In this document: positions 18,641 to 27,407 of the stretch, in pieces
Layout: the number at the start of each line of letters is the position of its first letter
How positions within the stretch are numbered: the stretch's first letter is position 1
Source of the DNA: Haloferax sulfurifontis ATCC BAA-897
GTDB lineage: Archaea > Halobacteriota > Halobacteria > Halobacteriales > Haloferacaceae
Reading direction: 5' to 3'
Length of the DNA: 64,000 nt
NCBI RefSeq assembly: GCF_000337835.1
Contig: NZ_AOLM01000020.1
Coordinates: 62,001-126,000 of the forward strand
Position numbers and translations under genes: made by a program
The notes under the pieces: model-generated
The model's input: only the letters and a program-made list of their open reading frames with translations
Told to the model about the DNA's origin: nothing
Database searches by the model: none

Positions 18641-19387
18641 CTACTCTGTCGCGTCCGCCCCCGAGTCGGACAGCCGCATCGCCACGCTGTACATCTCGCC
18701 CGCGGACTCCGATTCGACCGCGTCGGCGACGCGCTCGACCTCGGCCGCGAGCCACCCGCCCATCGGGTCGGGAACCTCGGCCGCCAGCGACCTCGCCAGC
18801 GACGCGTGCGCCTCGACGTGGCCTTCGGACCACGGCACCGGGTCCAGTAGGGTCAGTTCGCGGTCGAAGCGCCAGTCGTACCCCGAAAACAGCGCCCCGA
18901 GCGCGTCGCCCGGATAGAACGTCAGCGCGGGTCGCCCGCGGGCCAACTGGCTCGCCGCGTTTTCGAGCGCGAACAGCTCCCGAATCGCGGCGTCGTCGGG
19001 GAGCGGTTCGTAGTCGTCGACGACGAGGTGACAGCCGGGCGCGGCGACCCGCGTTAGCTCCCGTGCGACGGCGGCGAGCGACTCGGGACCGATGAGGTTG
19101 AACAGCCCGTGGGCGGTGACGATACCGACCGAGTCGTCGGCGAGCGGGAGGCTCCGAACGTCGGCCTGAAGCACCGCGGTCCGCGCTCGGTCCGCCGGCT
19201 CGGGTGCCACCCGGTCGCGGACGAGGGCGGCGTGTTCCGGGTCGTTCGTGACGGCGTAGACCCGTTTCGCGCCCGCGTCGAGGAGTCCGGCGGTGGCGTT
19301 GCCGGTCCCCGCGCCGGCCTCCAGACAGACCGCGTCGCGGACCGGCCGGTCGTCGAGGGCGGCCGTGACGGTCGTTGGAACGTCCAT
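18641..19387 (-). CDS. Class I SAM-dependent methyltransferase
   Basis: 248 residues. A Rossmann-like methyltransferase: motif I LEAGAGTGNATAGLL at about 22-36, an acidic motif-II position at the end of strand 2 (VYAVTNDPEHA), then LQADVRSLPLADDSVG, and post-I GCHLVVDDYEPLPDD. The substrate is unknown. It converges on the aldolase gene, with only 9 nt between stops, and lies 40 nt upstream in coordinates of the aldo/keto reductase stop on the same strand. Confidence 0.85.
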   Translation of the reverse strand: MDVPTTVTAALDDRPVRDAVCLEAGAGTGNATAGLLDAGAKRVYAVTNDPEHAALVRDRVAPEPADRARTAVLQADVRSLPLADDSVGIVTAHGLFNLIGPESLAAVARELTRVAAPGCHLVVDDYEPLPDDAAIRELFALENAASQLARGRPALTFYPGDALGALFSGYDWRFDRELTLLDPVPWSEGHVEAHASLARSLAAEVPDPMGGWLAAEVERVADAVESESAGEMYSVAMRLSDSGADATE

Positions 19388-19427
19388 TGGCGGCGGGTGG
19401 AATCGAGGCGGGAGTCGTCTCGCCTCG

Positions 19428-20312
19428 CTAGTGGTGGAGTTGCTCGGGCACGGGGCTCTCGTCGTGGCGGAGGCGCTCGATGAGCGACCGCTGGGCCGTC
19501 TCGTCCATGCCGTTGTACCGCGTCGCGGCGTCGAGGACCATCGCCACGAGCTTCGGGTCGCCCGGCGTGACGACGCTCGTGAGGCCCTGGGCGGCCGCGA
19601 AGTCGAACCGCTCGGCGATTTCGTCCGGGGCGTCGACCGGCTCGTACCAGTTGGCGAACGGCCGGTCCGCCTCGGGGAGGTCGTCGGTGTCGGGCCACGG
19701 GCCGCGAGCGAACGCCTTGATGCCGAGCGTCCCGATACCCGCCTTCTCGGCCGCCTCGAAGACGCCCGCGTAGTCGTGTTCGTCGTCGCCCTTGCCGACG
19801 ACGACGGGGTTCAGCGGGAACATCAGCGTTTCGAGGTCGTCGATGCGGTCGATGGCGTCGCGGATGAGCCCCGGATTCCCGTGGCTCGTCAGCCCGATGT
19901 GGCCGATTTTCCCCTCGTCTTTCGCCTCGCGGAAGGCCGCGAGCGCGCCGTCGTCGGCCGTGATTTCGTCCAGTTCGGACTCGTATTCGAGGCCGTGGAC
20001 CTGATAGAGGTCGATGTAGTCGACGCCGAGGCGGTCAAAGGAGCGGTCGAGCTTCCGCTTCGCGCCCTCGTAGCCCCGCTCTTGGGTCTTACAGCCGAGG
20101 AAGATGTCCTCGCGGTGCTGGCGGAGCTTCGGGCCCAGTTTGAGCTCCGCGTCGCCGTAGGTCGGGGCCACGTCGAAGTGGTTGACGCCCTTCGAGAGGA
20201 CGTGTTCGACCATCTGGTTCGCGCCCTCCTGTTCGAGCCAGTTGAGCGCGATAGCGCCGAACGTTGCGATGGTACTCTCGTGGCCGGTGTCGCCGAGTGC
20301 GCGGGTCTGCAT
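19428..20312 (-). CDS. Aldo/keto reductase
   Basis: 294 residues from ATG 20312, the first start giving a family-like N-terminus (MQTRALGDTGHE). NADPH-dependent (alpha/beta)8-barrel. The catalytic tetrad is visible: Asp and Tyr in FDVAPTYGDAE, Lys in FLGCKTQ, His in LYQVHGLE. A TATA-like TTTTTG lies about 28 nt upstream. The open frame continues far upstream as shadow of plus-strand genes and was trimmed. Substrate unknown. Confidence 0.92.
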   Translation of the reverse strand: MQTRALGDTGHESTIATFGAIALNWLEQEGANQMVEHVLSKGVNHFDVAPTYGDAELKLGPKLRQHREDIFLGCKTQERGYEGAKRKLDRSFDRLGVDYIDLYQVHGLEYESELDEITADDGALAAFREAKDEGKIGHIGLTSHGNPGLIRDAIDRIDDLETLMFPLNPVVVGKGDDEHDYAGVFEAAEKAGIGTLGIKAFARGPWPDTDDLPEADRPFANWYEPVDAPDEIAERFDFAAAQGLTSVVTPGDPKLVAMVLDAATRYNGMDETAQRSLIERLRHDESPVPEQLHH

Positions 20313-20456
20313 ACGTCGAACGTCATCGCCGACGGGCAAAAACGTGTGTCTCGCCGACTCGACTGCCGGGTCCGTGCGAGCGGCGACGACGCCGCCGCGA
20401 CCCGGTAACACTCGCGTCAGCGGATACTCAAGTCCTTGCGGCCCGTAAGACCGTCC

Positions 20457-21446
20457 ATGGCAGACATCACGCCCACACCCGGCATCCACCACGTCACCTG
20501 CATCGCGGGCGACCCCCAGCAGAACCTCGACTTCTGGGTCGAGACGCTCGGACTCCGGCTCGCCAAGCGCTCCATCAATCAGGACGACCCCAGCACGTAC
20601 CACTTCTTCTTCACGGACGCGGAGGGGACGCCCGGCACGAGCATGACGTTCTTCCCGTGGGAGAGCCTCTCGCGCGGGAAGGTCGGCACCGGGCAGGTCT
20701 CGCGGACCGCGTTCCGCGTGCCAGAGGGGAGCCTCGACTACTGGGAGGACCGGTTCGACGAGTACGGCGTCGACTACGACGACCGCGTCGAGCGGTTCGG
20801 CGAGACGGTCCTCCCCTTCAGCGACCCCGACGGCCTCCCGGTCGAACTGGTCGAAGTGGAGATTCCCGACGACGACCCGACCGTCCCGTGGACCGAGTTC
20901 GTCCCCGAAGACGTCGCGATTCGCGGCTTCCACTCCGTGACGCTCTGGCTGGCCGACCCTCAGCCCTCCGAAGACCTGCTCGAAACGATGGGCTTCGAGC
21001 GCGTCGGCACCGAGAAAGCGCAGGGCGACACCCCCGGCGACGAGCGGACGCGGTTCGCCGCGACCGGCACCGTCGGGAAGTACGTGGACGTGTTGCCGAC
21101 AATCGAGAGCAGTCGGCAGGGCCTCGGCACGGTCCACCACGTCGCCTTCCAGACGCCGACCGACGAGGACCAAGAGGCGATGCGGAAGGCCGTCCAGTCG
21201 AAGGGCCTGCGCCCGACGGCCCAGATCAACCGCCACTGGTTCCGGTCGGTCTACTTCCGCGAGTTCGGCGGCGTGCTGTTCGAACTCGCCACGAGCGACC
21301 CGGGCTACACCGCCGACGAACCCCTCGACGACCTCGGCGGCCGCCTCGTCCTCCCCGGCGAGTTCGAAGGTCGGCGCGAGCAGATAGAGGCCGGCCTGAC
21401 CGACGTGACGGTCCCGCGGGCCGAGTCGGCCGAAGCCGACGACTGA
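20457..21446 (+). CDS. VOC-superfamily ring-cleaving dioxygenase-like protein
   Basis: 329 residues from MADITPTPG. Two vicinal-oxygen-chelate modules: GIHHVTCIAGDPQQNLDFWVETLGL begins module 1, GFHSVTLWLADPQPSEDLLETMGF and TVHHVAFQTPTD lie in module 2. Metal ligands can be assigned to His (IHHVT), His (VHHVAF) and Glu (GVLFELATSDPGY), the pattern of Fe(II)/Mn(II) PcpA/MhqO-type enzymes that cleave hydroquinones. In archaea the substrate is unproven. A weak TATA-like GATACTCAAG sits about 30 nt upstream. Confidence 0.85.
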   Translation: MADITPTPGIHHVTCIAGDPQQNLDFWVETLGLRLAKRSINQDDPSTYHFFFTDAEGTPGTSMTFFPWESLSRGKVGTGQVSRTAFRVPEGSLDYWEDRFDEYGVDYDDRVERFGETVLPFSDPDGLPVELVEVEIPDDDPTVPWTEFVPEDVAIRGFHSVTLWLADPQPSEDLLETMGFERVGTEKAQGDTPGDERTRFAATGTVGKYVDVLPTIESSRQGLGTVHHVAFQTPTDEDQEAMRKAVQSKGLRPTAQINRHWFRSVYFREFGGVLFELATSDPGYTADEPLDDLGGRLVLPGEFEGRREQIEAGLTDVTVPRAESAEADD

Positions 21447-21585
21447 GCCCCGACCCCGAGTTTGTCCGGCACCGCTCCCGCCCGTCGGACGCGCTTTTTG
21501 CCCCGTGTTAACACCCCGTGAGCGACTGCGACGAGTGTCGCAATCACAAGTACCATCATCGCCCGCGACGCAGTGGTCCGTATTC

Positions 21586-21591
21586 AGGTGG
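21586..21591 (+). promoter_or_regulatory. Shine-Dalgarno motif deciding a GTG start
   Basis: AGGTGG ends 5 nt before the GTG at 21597 and complements the 16S 3' end (CCUCC core). It supports that GTG over the upstream GTG at 21573. Clear SD motifs are otherwise uncommon in this window. Confidence 0.55.
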
Positions 21592-21596
21592 ATGAC

Positions 21597-22709
21597 GTGA
21601 CGGAAAAACGCGAATACACGGACGACTATCAGGACAAGACGCTGTACATCCCCGGTCCGACCGAGGTGCGCGAGGACGTCATCGCGGAGATGTGCCAGCC
21701 GATGTTCGGCCACCGGATGGACCGCATGACCGACCTCTATACGACCATCGTCGAGGACACGAAGGAGTTCCTCGGCACGGACAACGACGTGATGATTCTC
21801 ACGGGGTCGGGCACCGAAATCTGGGAGTCCTCGACGCTCAACCTCGTCGACGAGAACATCCTCGTGCCGACCTGCGGGAGCTTCAGCGAGCGCCACGCGA
21901 ACGTCGCAGAGCGCCTCGGCAAGAACGTCGACCGCATCGAGTACGAGTGGGGACAGGCCATCAAGCCCGAGGACATCCGCGAGGCGCTGGAGTCCAGCGA
22001 CAAGCAGTACGACGTGGTCGCCACCGTGATGAACGAGAGTTCGACCGGCGTCCGCAACCCCATCGAGGAGATCGGCGACGTGGTCGCCGAGTACCCCGAC
22101 ACCTACTTCGTCGTCGACGCGGTGTCCGCCCTCGGCGGCGACTACGTCGACATCGACGAGCACAACATCGACGTCATCTTCGCCTCGTCGCAGAAGGCGT
22201 TCGCCATGCCGCCGGGGCTCGCCATCTGCACCGTCAGCGAGGACGCCTACGAGCGCGAACTGTCGAAGGACTCGGCGTCGTGGTACGGCGGCTTCCAGCG
22301 CGCCCTCGACTACTACGACCGCAAGGGCCAGACCCACTCCACGCCCGCGATTCCCATCATGCTCGCGTACCGAAAGCAGATGAAGTACATGCTCGAAGAG
22401 GGCCACGAGGGGCGCGACCAGCGCCACCGCGAGATGGCCGAGTACACCCGCGACTGGGCCTACGAGCACTTCGACATGTTCCCCGAGGAGGGCTACGAGT
22501 CCCAGACGGTCGCCTGCATCGAGAACACGCAGGGCATCGACGTCGCCGCCACTATCGAGGAGGTCAACGAGAAGTACGACATGGCGTTCTCGAACGGCTA
22601 CGGCTCCGCGCTCGGCGAGAAGACGTTCCGCATCGGCCACATGGGCGAACACGACGTGGAGTCCATCAAGGCGCTGACCGACGCCATCGAAGACGTCGCG
22701 GACCTGTAG
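21597..22709 (+). CDS. Class V aminotransferase, second copy
   Basis: 370 residues from the GTG at 21597 (V/MTEKREYTDDYQ), chosen because of an SD 5 nt upstream; GTG 21573 would add eight residues. LYIPGPTEVREDVIAEM, FGHRMDRMTDLYTTI, LTGSGTEIWESS, MNESSTGVRNPIEE, VVDAVSALGGD and the PLP lysine in FASSQKAFAMPPG define an alanine/serine:glyoxylate-pyruvate type enzyme. Much more diverged from the 9206-10393 enzyme than a recent duplicate, so probably a different substrate. Followed 16 nt later by a tautomerase gene. Confidence 0.9.
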   Translation: MTEKREYTDDYQDKTLYIPGPTEVREDVIAEMCQPMFGHRMDRMTDLYTTIVEDTKEFLGTDNDVMILTGSGTEIWESSTLNLVDENILVPTCGSFSERHANVAERLGKNVDRIEYEWGQAIKPEDIREALESSDKQYDVVATVMNESSTGVRNPIEEIGDVVAEYPDTYFVVDAVSALGGDYVDIDEHNIDVIFASSQKAFAMPPGLAICTVSEDAYERELSKDSASWYGGFQRALDYYDRKGQTHSTPAIPIMLAYRKQMKYMLEEGHEGRDQRHREMAEYTRDWAYEHFDMFPEEGYESQTVACIENTQGIDVAATIEEVNEKYDMAFSNGYGSALGEKTFRIGHMGEHDVESIKALTDAIEDVADL

Positions 22710-22725
22710 GGAAGCCCCGCCGCAG

Positions 22726-23097
22726 ATGCCGCATCTCCAGTTCGACCTCGACTTCGAGGTCACGGCGCGCGAGGCGGACCAGTTCGCGACCGAGATGGCC
22801 GAGTTGTACGCCGAGCGAATGGACGCCGACACCGACTACGCCGCCGTCACCGTCCGCGAGGTCGAGGCGATTCACCTCGGTCGGGCGACCGGAGACGAGA
22901 CCGTCGTGCTACAGGCCGACATCCGGGCGGGCCGGTCGACAGAGCAGAAGCGCGACCTCGCCCTCGCGGTCATCGAGGCCGTCGCCGAGCGGTTCGGCGT
23001 GCCGGAGTCGAACCAGAAGGTCGTCTTCACCGAACACGAGGGGAGCCAGATGATGGGCTACGACCGCGTCGGCGACGACTGGTCCGAGTCGGCCTGA
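22726..23097 (+). CDS. Tautomerase-family protein
   Basis: 123 residues. The family uses an N-terminal proline exposed after Met removal; here the protein starts MPHLQFDLD. Layout (beta hairpin, a helix with ADQFATEMAELYAERM, then VREVEAIHLGRA and a second helix STEQKRDLALAVIEAVAERFGVPESN and VVFTEHEG) is like 4-oxalocrotonate tautomerase/CHMI or MIF-type subunits. Probably co-transcribed with the aminotransferase. Its last 40 nt overlap the convergent histidine kinase gene. Confidence 0.8.
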   Translation: MPHLQFDLDFEVTAREADQFATEMAELYAERMDADTDYAAVTVREVEAIHLGRATGDETVVLQADIRAGRSTEQKRDLALAVIEAVAERFGVPESNQKVVFTEHEGSQMMGYDRVGDDWSESA

Positions 23098-25001
23098 CCG
23101 GGGGCGGTCCGGAGTTCGACCGCGAAGACGGAACCGCAGGGGTCGTTGTCCTCGACCCACACGTCGCCGCCGTACTTCTCGACCAGCGACTGCACGAGGT
23201 ACAGTCCGAGGCCGGTCCCACGGCTCTCCAGTCCCTTTTCGTCCTTGGCGAAAATCGACTCTTTCCGCTCGTCGGGCACGCCGCGCCCGTCGTCGGCAAT
23301 TCGGACCACGACGCGGCCGTCGCCCTCGTGTCCCGTGACGGAGACGGCGAGGCCCGGTTCGCTTTTGTCCGTGTGCTGGACGGCGTTCGTCAGGAGGTTC
23401 CGGAAGACGGACCCGAGCATGTCGTCGGCGAGCACCGCGACCGCCGGCAACTCGGCGTCGACCGTCACGCTCGCGTTGGGTGCCATCTCTCGGAGCGACG
23501 CGAGTTCGGCTCTCAGCACGGGAGCCAGCCGGACCGGTTCGGTCTCGACGCCCCGCGTGCTCATCATCTCGGCCATGTCTCTGGCCGTCTTCGTCAGTTC
23601 GACCGCGTGGTTCGCCCGCTTCCGCACGATTTCGACGTATTCCCGGGCCTCGTCGTCGGAGACGCGCTCGGCGAGCAGTTCCGCGTAGGCGGTCACCAAC
23701 TGCAGGTCGTTGCGAACGTCGTGGCGGACGACCTGATTCAACACCGCGAGTTCGTCGCGTTGCGTTTCGAGGAGGCGGTTCTGTTCGTGGAGTTCCGCCT
23801 CGTACCACTTCCGCGTCGTGATGTCGCGGGCGACGCTCAGGATGGCCGACTCCCCGCGGTAGGTCACGAGGCTCGAACTGATTTCGACGGGGAACTCTCG
23901 CCCCGATTTCGTCCGGTGGACCGTCTCGAACACCTGCGTGCCGTCGGCCGGCATCCGGGAGATGAGCCCCGAAATCTCGTCGTCGCTGAGTCCCGCGTCG
24001 ATGTCGTGCGGCGTCATCGAGAGGAGTTCGTCCCGCGGGTAGCCGAACAGCCCCACCGCGGTCTCGTTCACGGTGAGGATGCGGTCGTCGGTGCCGAGGA
24101 CCCAGACGGTGTCGTTCATGCCGTCGATGAGCTCTTGGTACTCCTCGCGGGCGCGCTTCAGTTGCCGCTCTCGCTTTCGGTGGTCGGTGATGTCCCGCGA
24201 GACGGCGACAACGCCCACGACCTCGCCCGCTACCCGAAACGGCGCGAAGCGGTAGCTCAGCGTCCGCGACTCGCCGTCCGGGGTGACGAGGTCGGCCTCG
24301 CCTTCGAGCGAGTCTATCTCGCCGTCGACGAGTCGCTGATACGGGTCGTCCGGGGAGTCCCTTCGAACCGCCTCGACGAGCGGGCTTCGCTCGCCTTCGA
24401 GTTCGGCCGGCGTCGTCTGGTAGACGTCGGCGAGGTACCCGCTGACGAGTCGGAACCGACCGTCGCGGTCGTACAGGCACGCGCCCTCTCGTATCTGCTC
24501 GAAGACCTCCTCGTAGACGAGCGACGGGTCGAACTCCCCCCGAGCGGGCGGTGCGACCACCCGCCCGACCCGGGCGGCCAGCTCGTCGTACCCCTCGCGG
24601 CCCCGCACCCGGACGTAGTCGGTGACGCCGGCGTCGAGGGCGTCGCTCGCCGTCAGCCCCCGCCTCCCGTCGGCGACGACGAAAAACGGCAGGTCGAGAG
24701 CGCGTCGCCGAACCGCGGCGAGGAAGTCGAGCGTGCCCATCTCCCCCGCGTCGGTCGACGCGACGACACAGTCGAAGCCGGAGTCGGAGTCGGAATCAGC
24801 ACCGGAACCGGAGTCGGCACCGGAGTCGGAACCGAAGCCGGCGTCAGCGCCTTCTAGCCGTTCCAACGCCGCGGTGGCGGTCCGAACCCCCTCGACGTCG
24901 ACCCGTGCCGCGCGCCGACGGACGGCCTCGACGACCGCCGCCGCGACGCTCGAATCGGCGACGACGAGGAGCCTAATCGAACCATCACCATCGTTCATCA
25001 T
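23058..25001 (-). CDS. PAS-domain sensor histidine kinase with N-terminal pseudo-receiver
   Basis: 647 residues, soluble. Residues 1-165 look like a receiver fold, but the acceptor Asp position reads as Ser/Thr (VVASTDAGE) and a Ser-Asp repeat linker interrupts it. Two PAS domains follow (about 175-290 and 300-415), each ending in a DIT motif. The HisKA box is VVRHDVRNDLQLV near 440; the ATPase has NLLTNAVQHTD, DDGRGVPDE and GTGLGLYLVQ. Cytoplasmic signal input is thus likely; the partner is unknown. Start may be either of two adjacent ATGs. Its 3' end overlaps the tautomerase gene. Confidence 0.9.
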   Translation of the reverse strand: MMNDGDGSIRLLVVADSSVAAAVVEAVRRRAARVDVEGVRTATAALERLEGADAGFGSDSGADSGSGADSDSDSGFDCVVASTDAGEMGTLDFLAAVRRRALDLPFFVVADGRRGLTASDALDAGVTDYVRVRGREGYDELAARVGRVVAPPARGEFDPSLVYEEVFEQIREGACLYDRDGRFRLVSGYLADVYQTTPAELEGERSPLVEAVRRDSPDDPYQRLVDGEIDSLEGEADLVTPDGESRTLSYRFAPFRVAGEVVGVVAVSRDITDHRKRERQLKRAREEYQELIDGMNDTVWVLGTDDRILTVNETAVGLFGYPRDELLSMTPHDIDAGLSDDEISGLISRMPADGTQVFETVHRTKSGREFPVEISSSLVTYRGESAILSVARDITTRKWYEAELHEQNRLLETQRDELAVLNQVVRHDVRNDLQLVTAYAELLAERVSDDEAREYVEIVRKRANHAVELTKTARDMAEMMSTRGVETEPVRLAPVLRAELASLREMAPNASVTVDAELPAVAVLADDMLGSVFRNLLTNAVQHTDKSEPGLAVSVTGHEGDGRVVVRIADDGRGVPDERKESIFAKDEKGLESRGTGLGLYLVQSLVEKYGGDVWVEDNDPCGSVFAVELRTAPGQADSDQSSPTRS

Positions 25002-25020
25002 ATAAACCGCTCACGTCGGT

Positions 25021-25029
25021 CGGATATAA
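25021..25029 (-). promoter_or_regulatory. TATA box of histidine kinase gene
   Basis: On the minus strand this reads CTTATATCC, centred about 25 nt before the ATG at 25001, so the transcript would be leaderless or nearly so. A second TATATG-like stretch overlaps the start codon itself and is too close to serve this start. Confidence 0.5.
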
Positions 25030-25121
25030 GGACCCGTGCCGACTCCCACGATTCGAGATGATTACCCGGTTGTAACACCCAGTAGCAACACTTTTGTGAC
25101 GACCGCCGAGACCACGACGCC

Positions 25122-26480
25122 ATGAGCGAACCCAGACTCGACGTATCGGCGGTGGCGGACGGCGACTGGCGGGGGTACCTCTCGGAGATGGGGCCCTCGT
25201 GGGTCGCGGGCGCGGTCGCGGCGGGGCCGGCGACGATGGCGACCGTGCTCACGGCCGGGGCGACGTTCGGTTACGCGATGCTGTGGGTCGTCGTGCTCTC
25301 GGCGGTGCTCGGGGCGTCGGCGCAGTACCTCTCGATGCGGCTCGGACTGCTTACGGAGGACGGCATCGTCTCGGTCGTGGAACGCGAGCTGGGCGACGGC
25401 TGGGCGTGGGTGCTCGTCGCCGACGCGGTGCTGGCCGCGGGGCTGGCTCAGTTGGTCATCATGCAGGGCCTTGCGAACGTGAGCGCGACGATAACCGGCG
25501 TCGACGCCCGCGTCTGGGGCGTCGCGTGGGCGGTCGTCCTCGCCGCCGGCCTCGCCGGGCGCGGCTACCGCTTCGTCGAACTCCTCGCGAAGGGGCTCGT
25601 CGCGGCCGTCGTCGCCGCGTTCCTCGCGTCGCTGGTTTTGGTCCCCATCGACCCGGCGGCCGCGGCCGGCGGGCTCGTCCCGCGAATCCCCGCCGGCGTC
25701 GACGGCGCGCTCGTCGCGGCCGGCATCCTCGGCGGCGCGGTCCACATCACGCTCATCACGATGCACTCGTACACGATGCGCGCCCGCGGCTGGACCACCC
25801 GCGACTACGGGCTGGCGACGTTCGACGTGGGCGCGTCGATGCTCGTCGCCTTCGGCGTCTACAGCCTCGCCATCTTCCTCGTCGCCGCGGGCGTCCTCCA
25901 CGGTCCCGAGGTGGCCGCGGGCGACCTCACGGCGGTGGCGGCCGCGCAGGCGCTCGGCCCGATTGCTGGCGCGAACGCGCGGTGGCTGTTCCTCCTCGGG
26001 CTCCTCGGCGCGGCCGTCTCCACGCTCGGCGGCAACACCGTCGTCCCGCCGTACCTCGTCGCCGACAAACTCGGCTGGGGGACGGACCTCTCGGACGACC
26101 GATACCGCGCGCTCCTCGCGGGGGTGGCGCTGTTCTCCGGCGTCGGCGCGTTTCTCGGCGGGGCCTTTTTCCCGCTTCTCGTGTTGGTGCTGGCGTTCGG
26201 CCTCGTCGGCACGCCGTTCGCAATCACCGTCGTGCTCGTCTTGCTCAACGGCGACGCGGTCTCGGAGCCGAACTCGACGCTGGCGAACCTCGACGGCGTC
26301 GTCCTGTTCGGGGTCACGACGGTCCTCGCCGCGAACTTCGTCCGCTCGCGGGCGCTTTCGGACCTCGGCGACCCGCTTTCGGTCTTCGTCGTCGTCTTCG
26401 CCGCGGCGATGGGGGCGGCGACGCTCGGCCTGCTCGGCAAGTTCGTCCGCGAGGCGGTCGCGCGACCGACCGCGGCCTGA
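25122..26480 (+). CDS. Nramp-fold transporter with substituted metal-binding site
   Basis: 452 residues with about eleven hydrophobic segments. N-terminal helix 1 aligns without gaps to the canonical Nramp at 6683-7915, but its DPGN motif is GPAT (G35 to T38): the metal-binding Asp and Asn are replaced. The helix 6 GATVMPHS segment is GGAVHITL, replacing Ala and Met. So the fold is Nramp but a classical Mn/Fe site is absent. Related non-canonical clades carry Mg or Al, or are uncharacterised. A TATA-like ACTTTTGTG lies about 28 nt upstream. Substrate is inference only. Confidence 0.85.
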   Translation: MSEPRLDVSAVADGDWRGYLSEMGPSWVAGAVAAGPATMATVLTAGATFGYAMLWVVVLSAVLGASAQYLSMRLGLLTEDGIVSVVERELGDGWAWVLVADAVLAAGLAQLVIMQGLANVSATITGVDARVWGVAWAVVLAAGLAGRGYRFVELLAKGLVAAVVAAFLASLVLVPIDPAAAAGGLVPRIPAGVDGALVAAGILGGAVHITLITMHSYTMRARGWTTRDYGLATFDVGASMLVAFGVYSLAIFLVAAGVLHGPEVAAGDLTAVAAAQALGPIAGANARWLFLLGLLGAAVSTLGGNTVVPPYLVADKLGWGTDLSDDRYRALLAGVALFSGVGAFLGGAFFPLLVLVLAFGLVGTPFAITVVLVLLNGDAVSEPNSTLANLDGVVLFGVTTVLAANFVRSRALSDLGDPLSVFVVVFAAAMGAATLGLLGKFVREAVARPTAA

Positions 26481-26498
26481 CTGGCGGTCGTCGCGGCC

Positions 26499-27185
26499 CT
26501 ACTCGCCGTAGCGGCCCGACGCCCGGTCGTACTTGGAGACCATCGCGACGACGGCGGTCCCGAGTCCGCCCGTCGCGGCCCAGAACTGCCACGGGAGCGA
26601 CCCCGAAGACCCGCCGCTCGGGACGTAGGGGTACGACAGCGACCCCGCCTCGACGATGTCCGCCGACCCGGGCATGAGACCGGACCCCGGCTCGTTCGGA
26701 ATCGCGCCCTCCTCGGCCGGGCCGCCGGGCTCGCCGCAGACGACCCGACCGACCATCCCGAGTTGCTTGTGCGGGCTACAGAAGTAGTCGTAGGTCCCCT
26801 CGACTTCGAAGGTGTACGAGAAGCTGGTTTCGGCCTCCTCCAAGAGGCCGCTGTCGAAACCGGACGCGTCCGCCGGGATGCGCTGTTCGGCCTGATTCGA
26901 CTCGGCGTAGGCCGTCGCGGAGTGGCCGCCGCTTTCGAGGACCCACTCGACGGTGTCGCCGGGGTCGACGTGCAGTCCGATTGGGTCGAAATAGTACTCT
27001 CCGTCTTCTGTCACCATCTGGATAGTATGGGTGGTCGAACCGCCGCCGGACGCGCCGCCACCGGCGTCTGTGTCCCCGTCGGAACCGACGGTCGAGTTCC
27101 CGCTCGACGCCCCGGTGACACCCGTCGACGCCCCGAGAATGGCGATTCCACCCGCGATATTTTTCATGAACGTTCGTCTGTTCAT
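26499..27185 (-). CDS. Membrane-anchored halocyanin (blue copper protein)
   Basis: 228 residues. MNRRTFMKN plus a hydrophobic stretch is a likely Tat-type signal. The Gly/Ser/Asp linker (about 30-50) leads to a plastocyanin fold with type I copper ligands His in ESGGHSATAY and Cys, His and Met in YDYFCSPHKQLGM. A C-terminal helix (LPWQFWAATGGLGTAVVAMV) anchors it to the membrane. Divergent from the cytochrome b/Rieske operon across 269 nt, so it is likely the mobile electron acceptor of that complex. Convergent stop to the Nramp-like gene is 18 nt away. Confidence 0.9.
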   Translation of the reverse strand: MNRRTFMKNIAGGIAILGASTGVTGASSGNSTVGSDGDTDAGGGASGGGSTTHTIQMVTEDGEYYFDPIGLHVDPGDTVEWVLESGGHSATAYAESNQAEQRIPADASGFDSGLLEEAETSFSYTFEVEGTYDYFCSPHKQLGMVGRVVCGEPGGPAEEGAIPNEPGSGLMPGSADIVEAGSLSYPYVPSGGSSGSLPWQFWAATGGLGTAVVAMVSKYDRASGRYGE

Positions 27186-27236
27186 AATGGTGTTTGAGTT
27201 CGTATTACCGCTGATACTGCCTACTACCTGACCGTT

Positions 27237-27246
27237 CGTATACTAT
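27237..27246 (-). promoter_or_regulatory. TATA-like box of halocyanin gene
   Basis: ATAGTATACG on the minus strand, about 57 nt before the ATG at 27185, implying a leader of about 30 nt. The similar spacing on the opposite side of this divergent region suggests shared control. Confidence 0.4.
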
Positions 27247-27385
27247 CTTGTAGTTCTGTTGGTTCTCGAACATCCCGAAACAGAAAGAAAGATAACCGCT
27301 CGTCTGAACGCTTACGTGGCATCGTCGCTCCCGCGAATCCACGGTCGACCCACAGTCGTGGGAGCGTCAATCCGGCAGTAACGAT

Positions 27386-27407
27386 TAGGTAAACCTATTG
27401 GTATATT
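27386..27407 (+). promoter_or_regulatory. Palindromic operator-like site and TATA of the bc-type operon
   Basis: TAGGTAAACCTA at 27386-27397 is a perfect palindrome (5-bp arms, 2-bp centre). It directly precedes a GTATATT TATA-like element at about 27401-27407, roughly 50 nt before the ATG at 27455. A site overlapping the BRE position would suit a repressor or an oxygen/redox regulator. The palindrome and spacing are seen; the function is inferred. Confidence 0.45.
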
